Assembly (NCBI RefSeq): GCF_012844305.1
Contig: NZ_JABANE010000007.1
Location: forward strand, 1 to 64,000
Direction of reading: 5' to 3'
DNA length: 64,000 nucleotides
Source: Flammeovirga aprica JL-4
GTDB lineage: Bacteria; Bacteroidota; Bacteroidia; Cytophagales; Flammeovirgaceae
The notes beneath the pieces are model-generated. The model was given only the letters and a program-made list of their open reading frames with translations, made no database searches and had not been told where the DNA came from. This document shows, one piece after another, positions 45,301 through 52,205 of this stretch. How positions within the stretch are numbered: the first letter of the stretch is position 1; the number at the start of each line of letters is the position of its first letter. Position numbers and translations under genes: made by a program.

Positions 45301-46775
45301 AAGTGTATTCTTACATTCAGAATATTAATGAGTATGTCCGTATCATGATCAGTCAAGGTGGAGATCTGCCACAAGAAGGTCAAGTATTATTAGATCAGCG
45401 ATTCCAGATCGTTGAGAAAATTGATGAAGATTGGATGTATTTCGAATTGGAAAAACCTTTCCATATCCCTGAAGGTGAAGTTTTCTACATTGGAGTAGGA
45501 TTGCCAGTTACAAATAAGTATATGGGCTTCAACTCTTCAGAAGATAGAGCATTACTCGATAATACTTTCAGTGGCGTTTTTGGTGGAGAAGAAACGAATG
45601 GAAAATATCGTTGGTGGCAAGCTAATAATTATGAAAAGTTTGTTTGGAAAATCAGACCGCTCACAGCTAGTGCTGAAAATAATTGGCTGACTATTGATCA
45701 AAATGAAGGCACCTTGTCAGAAGGAGGGCAATCTTCAGTAACTGCTTCAATCAATGCTTCAGAGGCAAAACCTGGAATCAACGTAGCTTCTATTATTGTC
45801 AAATCAAATGATATCAATAATAAGACGAATGTGGTTAAAATGAAGGTAGATGTTAATGGCCGTCCAACTTTTGAGCACAGACCAAATGACTATCAAGATA
45901 CTTTAAGTGTAATAGAAGATGGAGAATATATTTTTACCTATTTATTTGAAGATCCAGAAGGCGATGAGATGACTATTGAAGTTGATTCAAATGACATTCA
46001 AAATATTGTGTATCAATTACAACAGGATGGTAAAAATACAGCTTCATTAAAAATCATCACGGATTACGAAAGTGAAGGAGTCTATCACTTTCCAGTTTCT
46101 GTAACAGATGAGTTTGGCAATGTGACTAGAGATACTACTTTAATTCAAGTAAAACATAAAAATAGACCACCTGTATTTAACCAAGAGTATGCAATCATCA
46201 GAGTAAATCTAGCGGACACTATCCAAACAATTACAATCGATCCATATGATCTATTTACAGATCCTGATGGTGATGCACTTCAGTTCTTTGCTAGAAATGA
46301 TAGTGAGAATATGATTGATTTAGCGTTAGGACAATCTTTCATTCATATCACTCCATTAAAAGAAGGAGTAGGGCAATTAGTTTTTGCTGCCCATGATGGT
46401 TATGAAGATGGCTTTATAGGGCACTTTGTATATATGGAAGTCATTGATGACCCGTCAGCAGTGATGAATGCAAAAGATGCCAATGGTCAGCCTATCCATT
46501 TAGATCTTGGATCTTTTGATCAATCTACAGTTTACCCTAACCCTGTTACTGATGGTAAAGCATTCTTGGCTTACATCGTGGAAGAAACAACAAATATCCA
46601 AATTGAGCTTGTGAATATTAATGGTAAAAGCATTTATCAAAAATCATATTCACACCAAGCTACGGGCATTTACGCTGAGTCTCTTCCAGTTGAGAAATTG
46701 CCACAAGGAGTTTACGTTCTAAAAATTAGTGTTGACAATCAATATGTCAAATCGCATAAACTTCTCATTAAATAA
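39303..46775 (+). CDS. Giant S8 subtilisin-like protease with type IX secretion sorting domain
   Basis: 2490 residues. The signal peptide ends at AYGQ, and a propeptide-like region runs to about residue 190. The S8 catalytic domain has Asp207 (AVVDQGVDPYHEDL), His261 (DHGTHVAGT) and Ser442 (GTSMACPHVSG). A fibronectin-III-like domain (about 515-620) follows. Then come 1800 residues of beta-rich modules, including twice a roughly 150-residue 'falling' adhesin-like module and HYDIN/ASPM-type Ig repeats (VSGHEPKIDL, ILSVLNDIDF), plus cadherin-like pieces (EDPEGDEMTIEV). The last 80 residues are a type A T9SS sorting domain (STVYPNPVTDGKAFLAYIVE ... LPQGVYVLKI, ending KSHKLLIK). It should be exported by T9SS to the cell surface or medium. 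It is the last gene of the SusCD locus. Confidence 0.92.
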   Translation: MKKLLILMFLSIGFLFNAYGQQSLPQGEDIVSGKIRVKFTKDAVDGASNMRLSPSNGRVGIAHVDDVNQQSGIYSIKRVFPFSMKHEAKHREYGLHLWYEIDFDTLVDPYEMVENYRGLAEVDIVKPVYSKININSETKPVVFKQDAFQAKNDSEEEEFKFDDPLLKDQWHYINHREIGGEFHTDINLKEGWEIQSGNSDIIVAVVDQGVDPYHEDLSANMWVNEAELNGTPGEDSDGNGYIDDIYGYNFIVPGPITPGDHGTHVAGTVGAVNNNGIGVSGVAGGDGSGNGVRIMSCQVFDYRESDGANFAEAIVYGADNGAVISQNSWGYNSPNYYEPEVLEAIRYFIAEAGQYEGSPMKGGVVLFAAGNTGLEQDKYPGAFDEVIAVAALGPSGLPTYYTTHGNWVDIAAPGGDQRNFDQEGGILSTLINNNYGYMDGTSMACPHVSGVAALIISKFGGEDFTADDLKRILLNSAEPFNFSNHDNKFGRGVLNAKNALADDNRIPPNAIDDLRASEILHNEVTLEWTVPEDEDSQGPGIFYLAVSTSEITKENFNEQLIFGIENFLAEGDTVRIRFNQLFKKSDYWFAVKSADQFANLSEASNILKVTTVDEPHFMSSTDEIYVSIDVKKQTTATAPLEFSNIGDGTVYWSALVTNENNYHEEYGIESQSASVAQTEVSKVLSMPLNYNNEVSLNTIEQSVEFATSAQVSEVEEGVLHSNEHWKNDVTEFVSGISYELYDGPSLIVGSGNPNAGLIYATRFHLPYDYEFNLTHIELGMLPTVSDKPFFIEVRKGGYRNFMESELVYTQEYYPDTANVMKYYRMPLYEPQFFGENETFWTVIHFPKEIERPMLLQYGFIPSEIDNFLVSRDNGRTYVSAVSLTVRSTIPLLRVLSTGDNGSFVFIDPKSGKIESGKTASVNATVDAQSLPNGEHLASLGILTNDIHKPIVNIEVKVDVSGHEPKIDLAKQYDLECFTSIEKEHEIILENNGFGDFVIRGYEIDGQSISLEDSIVVEAKSAQAFTFSLSTDSDGIHRKDLILKSDESQVNIPLTISSIVAPSINAVLEANAFNINYGETKEITLTLENTGSQADLEYDLTPYSQLALKGGVLPQPLEYSIKTSPFDGQLWDEINQIGKAIDTEVNFESYDFGMGFPFFNEQLKKFDLTYNARFFFYNYMAIFPLKFEEGFQRAVEMKYHAYGDKFVVSMKTNHVIYADSKFNISNTDLEYQVVFHRNGLIEYNYVNVEQIDPETRYQVYTLGFLVTDTLMYKDFDDEPLKNGTTVAFEPNNDINMVYDVTPSKGIIAPGRSVDLKVTLDPEFNKQINGTYSNSIVVKSNTIEGSTHVPFEVNVLGAPDMQASDSLIFEEVKIGLSGTEFITIENTGSAPVTISSISSTNNLFSFDEALLNTEIKGQSNFPLPIIYTPNSNVQEEGKLNIIFSDGTITQTSVVGNGINDADYTHNFPAEIVVDATIGEVKNYDVYIQNESKGVDFEYVIQEGLFTGLENNTFQDTFDSTSFGFMRDDYGYTWHTSNPENDFYRWENIKNEEVLPLKDGEPLAIALPFDFPFYGEQYDSIWVSIHGMASVLPMEEDFLSQTFTKDDGVSGIIAPFWSYLKYSGTDSVYYKMTDDRLIVQWNNIIGKDATSSPGILSFGFEIVKDGRIYFLYKKLETWGGLLRYGLESPDEKYTLQDEDILIVNQSFLTDRSSIAIVPPLHHKAENNAKDEFQISVNTSRYNYTGSYVDTLRVRTNSEIKPLIEVPVKVNLTGTSELSVLNDIDFDEIVFEENLRIAGKIQLMNSGNNDLEVTKITTTDLDQVDFFDEEGNQMIMNSSGVLLSPIKIAPWEVVTVEVSLPIAEQTDINGKVNFINTTGELSANVRAKLVDSPVFDWDATDQELSLRGTDTTTYTFNIDNNGTSKLKYTITPAVLPEIDPTVIPGVIDEIGEIKTTNGLAVDSLALDWSEEADGVFTPFVVGAKLAFGNRFVAPEGGFDITHVKVYSYIQNINEYVRIMISQGGDLPQEGQVLLDQRFQIVEKIDEDWMYFELEKPFHIPEGEVFYIGVGLPVTNKYMGFNSSEDRALLDNTFSGVFGGEETNGKYRWWQANNYEKFVWKIRPLTASAENNWLTIDQNEGTLSEGGQSSVTASINASEAKPGINVASIIVKSNDINNKTNVVKMKVDVNGRPTFEHRPNDYQDTLSVIEDGEYIFTYLFEDPEGDEMTIEVDSNDIQNIVYQLQQDGKNTASLKIITDYESEGVYHFPVSVTDEFGNVTRDTTLIQVKHKNRPPVFNQEYAIIRVNLADTIQTITIDPYDLFTDPDGDALQFFARNDSENMIDLALGQSFIHITPLKEGVGQLVFAAHDGYEDGFIGHFVYMEVIDDPSAVMNAKDANGQPIHLDLGSFDQSTVYPNPVTDGKAFLAYIVEETTNIQIELVNINGKSIYQKSYSHQATGIYAESLPVEKLPQGVYVLKISVDNQYVKSHKLLIK

Positions 46776-46790
46776 CTTTGTTTTGAATTG

Positions 46791-46951
46791 AAGTACTAGG
46801 ACAGAAGAAAAGGGACAATTTTAGGTTTTTATTTTTAATACTATTCGAGGCAGATTTGCAGAGCATAGCCATAGTTACGCTATAAAAATCTAACGAAGAA
46901 TAGGATTAAAAAGATAAGATTAAATGTCAGTTTACTTCTGTTTTAGTACTT
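46791..46951. repeat. 161-bp inverted-repeat element, full-length family member
   Basis: The left arm (46791-46857, starting AAGTACTAGGACAGAAG) is matched by the complement of the right arm (46886-46951, ending CTTCTGTTTTAGTACTT) over about 65 bases with scattered mismatches, e.g. CTATTC on both arms. The centre (46848-46894) shares about 37 of 48 bases with the centre of the 15183-15400 element. No ORF is present. It starts 16 bases after the protease stop codon. Confidence 0.65.
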
Positions 46952-47054
46952 AATATTGAATTGGATATAATAGCAAATGCACTGAGTTATTCTCGGTGCA
47001 TTTCTTTTACCCTTTAGACTAAGAGTCTTTTAAAAAGAAAAATGTATTAAAAAT

Positions 47055-47093
47055 AAAAAGACAGTATCGGAATAAATCTGATACTGTCTTTTT
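47055..47093. terminator. Bidirectional terminator
   Basis: AAAAAGACAGTATC (47055-47068) pairs perfectly with GATACTGTCTTTTT (47080-47093), with A and T tracts on the two sides. It serves the DUF151 gene on the minus strand. Confidence 0.85.
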
Positions 47094-47120
47094 TATATGT
47101 AATCAATATTATATTGACTC

Positions 47121-47774
47121 TTATTGTCTCTTTGAAATTTCGTCTCTCAGCTGTGCTGCTTTCATGTAGTCCTCTTCTTCAAGTGCTTTTTGAAGCAATT
47201 TATTCAATTGCTCTAAGGAAGTTTCAGATAAATCACCACTAGCAGACTCTGCGATAGCACTAGTTTCCTCTTCATCTTCAACGCCTTCAAAATCTTCGAT
47301 TTCAAGATCGTCTTCTTCCTCTAAATCATCATCAATATGATCTACTTCATCCTGCTCTAATTCTTCTACTTGTATACCTGCTTCACCCATTATGTTTTCA
47401 TAAGCATAAATAGGAGCATTAAAACGGATTCCGATCGCCACAGCATCTGAAGGTCGTGAATCTAATACTATTTCCTCTCCATCAGCAGTGATGATATGAA
47501 TATCAGCATAAAAAACACCTTCTTTCAAATTAGAAATCTGTATATGATTGATAGATGCTCCTAATTTCAAGGCGAAGTTTTTAAACAAGTCATGAGTCAT
47601 TGGTCTGTTAGATGAAATCTTTTCAATTTCCAATGCAATAGCTTGTGCTTCAAACATACCAATAATGATTGGCAGTCTTCTATTTCCATGTTTCTCTCCA
47701 AGTACTAGAGCAAAAGAACCATGCGAAGTATGGCTAGCTGATAGCCCTAATATTTCTAATCTTACTTTATTCAA
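47121..47774 (-). CDS. DUF151 bifunctional nuclease-like protein with a UVR motif
   Basis: 217 residues. Residues 1-135 are the bifunctional-nuclease/DUF151 domain (LGEKHGNRRLPIIIGMFEAQAIALEI, LDSRPSDAVAIGIRFNAPIYA). An acidic linker follows (EQDEVDHIDDDLEEEDDLE). The C-terminus carries a UvrB/UvrC-type motif (LNKLLQKALEEEDYMKAAQLRDEISKRQ, about residues 185-217). This pairing is usual in Bacteroidota. The nuclease activity is known from plant and bacterial relatives, but the cellular role is not settled. Confidence 0.88.
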   Translation of the reverse strand: MNKVRLEILGLSASHTSHGSFALVLGEKHGNRRLPIIIGMFEAQAIALEIEKISSNRPMTHDLFKNFALKLGASINHIQISNLKEGVFYADIHIITADGEEIVLDSRPSDAVAIGIRFNAPIYAYENIMGEAGIQVEELEQDEVDHIDDDLEEEDDLEIEDFEGVEDEEETSAIAESASGDLSETSLEQLNKLLQKALEEEDYMKAAQLRDEISKRQ

Positions 47775-47823
47775 GACGCTTTTTATTAATTTCTACACAA
47801 ATCTAAACATTCTTGGCAAAAAT

Positions 47824-48996
47824 CTAAATTGAATTTTGCTGACTTAGCTGTTTTATCGCAATATCTAGCTCATCCATGGTGTCAACTTCACTTAAAGTTT
47901 GTTCAGAAAGCGGAGCAATCAATTTAATATTGGCATCTTCAATGACCTCTCTTAAACTATTTTTCCCAAATGCTAAAGACTGAAGCAATAGGAGGTACGC
48001 TCTCGGTTCCCAAATACCAAGCAGAGGTTGAGGGTCTCCAGTATTCGTTGATTTATATAAAGTAGCCACCTTCGTAGGATCTCTTTGCTCAATTAAATGC
48101 ATAATTGTTTTGTCATCTACAAAAGGCAGATCGACAGCTACCGTAATCCAAGCCGCATTAGGATTGCTTCTGAAAGCGGTAAGCAAGGCACCAAAAGGTC
48201 CTAAATTCATAAATGTATCAGGAAGTAAGTTCAATTGATCTGAGAAAGTATCTACCTGATCAGGTCGGCAAGACATATAAGAAATGTTTGTATACTTCGA
48301 CAATATTTCTTTCATATGAAAACGTTGCTCTCGACCATGATAGTTGATCTTTGCTTTATCTTTCCCGCCCATTCTTTTACTTCTACCGCCAGCTAGCAAC
48401 AATCCATTGATCTGTCCAACATCCGCTCTGATACGGCCTTCAATTACTTGGCAGATATGATGAATTTTTTCAATAGGGAATGCTGGTTTCTGAAGTATGT
48501 TATGAATACGTTCATGTAAGATTTCAGGAATATCATCTTCTGTAGTGCCATCTGCATAAATGATACAAAGCACATTGCTCAATCTGCTGATTTTTCGGCT
48601 GAGCTTTGATGTATTTTCCTTATCAATAATAAGAATCTGCTTAGAAGCCTTAAAGTGGTTTCCATTAATGAATGCCACGTCCACATCATTCAAAGCAACA
48701 TGTCTGTCATTTACGCTTAAAGCTTTCTTATAATCAACTCTTGAAAACGTAATTTTATCTATAATTTCAACTCTTGATTTATGAGATAAGGAAGTTTGGG
48801 AGTCCACACCTAATTCTTTCTCAAGTTCAGAGAATTGATGATCACAATCGATGTAACCAATATTCCAATTTTTAGATAAACTCTCTGTCAGCCTAAAAAT
48901 CAACTCTTTTATTTTACTAGAAGAAGTACCTAAAAAAGCAACTTCAGTTCTGCAAAACCTTCCAACTTTTGGACGTACTAAATCATTTCCCTGCAT
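47824..48996 (-). CDS. MobA-like nucleotidyltransferase with a degenerate P-loop N-terminal domain
   Basis: 390 residues. The C-terminal half (from about residue 197) is a MobA-type NTP transferase: INGLLLAGGRSKRMGGKDKA, LGPFGALLTAF, WITVAVDLPFVDD and VDTMDELDIAI. The N-terminal ~190 residues have the arrangement of MobB-type P-loop proteins (EVAFLGTSSSKIKELIFRL, then WNIGYIDCDH), but the P-loop at residues 23-28 (GTSSSK) lacks the Gly-Lys-Ser/Thr. It would activate molybdopterin with GMP or CMP if it acts like MobA. No other molybdenum cofactor genes are nearby, so the substrate is open. Confidence 0.75.
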   Translation of the reverse strand: MQGNDLVRPKVGRFCRTEVAFLGTSSSKIKELIFRLTESLSKNWNIGYIDCDHQFSELEKELGVDSQTSLSHKSRVEIIDKITFSRVDYKKALSVNDRHVALNDVDVAFINGNHFKASKQILIIDKENTSKLSRKISRLSNVLCIIYADGTTEDDIPEILHERIHNILQKPAFPIEKIHHICQVIEGRIRADVGQINGLLLAGGRSKRMGGKDKAKINYHGREQRFHMKEILSKYTNISYMSCRPDQVDTFSDQLNLLPDTFMNLGPFGALLTAFRSNPNAAWITVAVDLPFVDDKTIMHLIEQRDPTKVATLYKSTNTGDPQPLLGIWEPRAYLLLLQSLAFGKNSLREVIEDANIKLIAPLSEQTLSEVDTMDELDIAIKQLSQQNSI

Positions 48997-49036
48997 AAGA
49001 TCTTCGGTTTATTCTATGTAAAGTTACAAACATTGA

Positions 49037-51463
49037 TTAGAGGTGCAAAATCATTTTCACGTTGAAAAATCTTTGCGATAATGTATTCGGTACTGCATAT
49101 TGTGTACCATCAAAAGTAGAAACCCATGTATGTGATATAACATTATTATTCCCCAGAACATTTAATATTTCAACTCCTAATGAAATGTTTTTCAAAAACT
49201 CTTCACTTGGATTTTCTACTTGTTTATTCAATGCAATTATTTTTTGGAAACCCACATCCAATCGCATATAATCATTTCCGCCACTAAATGAATTTCTCAA
49301 TTCTGGATTATTTGGCGGGCCAAAAGGAAGGCCAGACCCATACATAAACCTTAAATTCATTCTCATAGTTGGGTTATTTGGCAAGTGATCCTGGAAGAAC
49401 ATCGTAAATGTCACTCTTTGATCAGTAGGCCTTCTTATATAACCTCGAGGATCTCCATCTACTTTTTCCTTCGTACTCATCACACTCAAACCTACCCATG
49501 ATTGTGTTCCTGGAATAAATTCGCCACTCAATCTTGTATCGATACCCATAGCAAAAGCCTCCGCTTCATTTTCTCCGGAATAACGGATTCGGATATTATC
49601 CACATCATAAGGAACAACGTTCCACATCTTTTTATAATAGACCTCTGAGATCAATTTAAATGGTCGGCCCCAATGTTCAAAATTGTAGTCAACACCACCT
49701 ATAAAGTGCATGGAACCTTGGGCTTTTAAATCCAGATTCAGAGTGCCATCAGGTCGTCTCATTTCTCTGTAAAAAGGTGGCTGATAATAAACACCTGTTG
49801 CAAAAGAGAAAATCACATCATTTTCCCATTCTGGTCTGAAAGCATATTGTAAACGTGGGCTAACATTCACTTCTTGATTGATAGACCAATACGTACCCCT
49901 TAAACCGACAGTTATTCTGTGCAGATCATTAGGAGAGAGGTAAGTACTTTGAAGATAAGCAGAATAACGCTGAGATGAAATATCATTGACTGCTTTTAAT
50001 TGATCTTCGACTGCTATTACATAATCCGCAGAGTCCTTTACTTTATATTCGTTCAGATTATCTTCAATATCTTCAAACTTCACTTGAAACCCTAATTCAG
50101 ATTTCCAGAAGTGATTATGTTCATATTCGTTTCGGTTTTCAACAATAAACACGTTTCCCTTTAGGGTATTTCTTGAGTATTGAAATTCTCCACCCAAACC
50201 TTTCTCTGTTACATTTCCATTGATACCTCCTAAGTCTTCCAAATCACTGATTCTATAACCACTTTCCAAATTACTTCTTTCACGTTCTTGAGTGATCATA
50301 GCAGAAGTAATAAGGTTACTTGTCAGTTTTGAATTGAAATGATGAATCAATTTTAAGCCACCCTGGAAGGTATCATAATCCAATTGTTCTTTTCCTTGAA
50401 ACGCAATTGTCAGATTATTAATTCCTTCACCCGTTTGGAAGTTGGTGCTCCTAGTTGAAGGGAAAACGCTATATCTGTTGGCTCCATAAGACAAAATTGC
50501 ATCAATATAAGTCTTGCCATATTTTTCTTTACCTGAAATGTCAAAACTCAAATAAGACTGTACATCACCAAACCTAGGTTTATATTCTCCCTGTGTCTGC
50601 AACGTACTTAACAGGTATTCAGTCGATTTATAACGTGCTCCAATAATAGCTGAATGCTTTTTATTTTTTGATGCCCCTTCCAATGTTAGTGAGCCACCAA
50701 GGAGTGATGCTTCTAGCGTACCTCCAAAATCTACAGGCTTTTTATACCTTATATTCAAAGAAGAAGAAAGCTTATCACCATACTTTGCCTCCCAGCCACC
50801 AGAAGAAAATTCAATATCTTCCACCATATTGGTATTGACAAAGCTCAATCCTTCTTGCTGTCCTGCTCTTGCTATAAATGGCCTGTAAATTTCTATATTG
50901 TTGACATACACCAAGTTCTCATCAAAACTACCACCACGTACTGAATAATCAGAGGACAACTCATTGTTAGAGGCAATACCCAAAGCACCCGAAGCTACTA
51001 ATTGCTGTGTAAATTCTCCGTAACCGACTGGTATTTCCCTGAGATCTTCTCCCTTTACAAAAACGATACTTGGCTTATCCCTTAGTTCCTTTTGCTCTTT
51101 ATTTCCAGAAATCTCAACTTCCTTCAAACGGTAAATTTGTTTGAATAACCTTGCATCCAATGTTTTTATCTCATTTTCAGTCAATCTTATCTCGAAGGCT
51201 CTAGGAGAGAAGTTGGGATGTGAAAAGAAAACCGTGATGGTTGAATCAGACGGTAATGTAAGTATGTAACCTCCTTTTTCGTTGGTCAAATAGAAGTTCT
51301 GCTTGTTTTTGCCTTCTTGAACTATTGCTGATCGAATTGGGTTTCCTACTGAATCAATCAGGACTCCTCTTAAAGTAGCTGTCTGAGCCGTAGAATTTTG
51401 ATGAATCCCTATAAAAAATACGAATAATAGTGAACAGAAGGATAGACTAAGTTTTTTAAACAT
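49037..51463 (-). CDS. TonB-dependent receptor
   Basis: An 808-residue outer-membrane TonB-dependent receptor. The signal peptide ends near STAQ. A carboxypeptidase-regulatory-like domain follows (ATLRGVLIDSVGNPIRSAIVQ, about 28-110). The plug starts around residue 125 (KPSIVFVKGEDLREIPVG) and contains SNNELSSDYSVRGGSFDENLVYVNNIEIYRPF and VEDIEFSSGGWEAKYGDKLSS. The barrel ends in RFFNVKMILHL. Ligand unknown. It is not linked to a SusD gene, so it is a plain TBDT rather than SusC. The MobA-like gene begins 40 bases downstream on the same strand. Confidence 0.92.
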   Translation of the reverse strand: MFKKLSLSFCSLLFVFFIGIHQNSTAQTATLRGVLIDSVGNPIRSAIVQEGKNKQNFYLTNEKGGYILTLPSDSTITVFFSHPNFSPRAFEIRLTENEIKTLDARLFKQIYRLKEVEISGNKEQKELRDKPSIVFVKGEDLREIPVGYGEFTQQLVASGALGIASNNELSSDYSVRGGSFDENLVYVNNIEIYRPFIARAGQQEGLSFVNTNMVEDIEFSSGGWEAKYGDKLSSSLNIRYKKPVDFGGTLEASLLGGSLTLEGASKNKKHSAIIGARYKSTEYLLSTLQTQGEYKPRFGDVQSYLSFDISGKEKYGKTYIDAILSYGANRYSVFPSTRSTNFQTGEGINNLTIAFQGKEQLDYDTFQGGLKLIHHFNSKLTSNLITSAMITQERERSNLESGYRISDLEDLGGINGNVTEKGLGGEFQYSRNTLKGNVFIVENRNEYEHNHFWKSELGFQVKFEDIEDNLNEYKVKDSADYVIAVEDQLKAVNDISSQRYSAYLQSTYLSPNDLHRITVGLRGTYWSINQEVNVSPRLQYAFRPEWENDVIFSFATGVYYQPPFYREMRRPDGTLNLDLKAQGSMHFIGGVDYNFEHWGRPFKLISEVYYKKMWNVVPYDVDNIRIRYSGENEAEAFAMGIDTRLSGEFIPGTQSWVGLSVMSTKEKVDGDPRGYIRRPTDQRVTFTMFFQDHLPNNPTMRMNLRFMYGSGLPFGPPNNPELRNSFSGGNDYMRLDVGFQKIIALNKQVENPSEEFLKNISLGVEILNVLGNNNVISHTWVSTFDGTQYAVPNTLSQRFFNVKMILHL

Positions 51464-51652
51464 AGTTGCAAAAAACGGTATTAAAAAATTGCTATACTTT
51501 AAATAAAGTACATCTAAAAATTAATCTAATTTAATGAAATTAAAATCTAGTTTACGTTTTGCACGTAATTTATCTAAAAAGTTAAGTAATTTTTGCTTTT
51601 TATATTTATATTAAATCTGCGAAACTAACTTTAATTACTAAAAAGGTAGATA

Positions 51653-52075
51653 ATGAATAGCAATATTGTAGATAATGTAAGGAATTATTTTGGTTCAAGT
51701 TTCCCTGATGAAGTGGCGTTAGATCAGGCTTATCTTCATATGGGTGTATTCATGGGTTGGGTAATCAAAAATGATTTCTACAGTGATGACTATGAAGATG
51801 AATACGGCGCTCAGATAATACACTTCATGAACAATGAAATCTCTCCAATTATTTTGGCAGAAACGTTGGACGGGATCATTGACTACTCTCTTTTCAGAGA
51901 AACTTTAAAGCCGTTTGTCAGAACATACTATGGAGGCGGTCAGTATTTAGCTGATTATCAACATACACTTTCTGATGGGCTGAATTCTATGTTTCATGTT
52001 AAAGACAGCTGGGAGAATTTTGATGCTATGAAAAGTGTGATTTCTGATAGATATCAGGACTGGCTTTCTTCTTAA
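51653..52075 (+). CDS. DUF7832-like small protein
   Basis: A 140-residue soluble protein, acidic, with no signal peptide. The pattern ALDQAYLHMGVFMGWVIKND, FMNNEISPIILAETLDGIID, FRETLKPFVRTYYGGGQYLADYQ and VKDSWENFDAMKSVISDRYQDW resembles DUF7832 (H-x-G-M-F-x-x-W, D-x-x-Y, DSW, ... RxxxW), known from immunity-protein-like contexts in some bacteria. The assignment is from memory. No toxin gene is adjacent. It starts after a 189-base gap divergent from the TonB-dependent receptor. Confidence 0.55.
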   Translation: MNSNIVDNVRNYFGSSFPDEVALDQAYLHMGVFMGWVIKNDFYSDDYEDEYGAQIIHFMNNEISPIILAETLDGIIDYSLFRETLKPFVRTYYGGGQYLADYQHTLSDGLNSMFHVKDSWENFDAMKSVISDRYQDWLSS

Positions 52076-52205
52076 TCCCTCATTTTTTTTATCTATTTTT
52101 TTAGAATACTTTTTTATTTCACCGTTTAAATTGGGTCTACTTCTAATATTTAAGTAATTTTATATTTAAATTTTAAAAACAGATCACAATTTCCTCTATT
52201 CGATA

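Larger units (their letters stand above)
46776..47120. other. Intergenic region with an inverted-repeat element and a terminator
   Basis: 345 bases between convergent genes. No gene is seen. It contains the 161-bp repeat element (46791-46951) and the terminator of the minus-strand gene (47055-47093). Confidence 0.8.

Noticed and set aside
39888-45383. Several antisense open frames inside the giant protease gene
   Set aside because: They have no family features, and the plus-strand frame is continuous with catalytic motifs and sorting domain intact.
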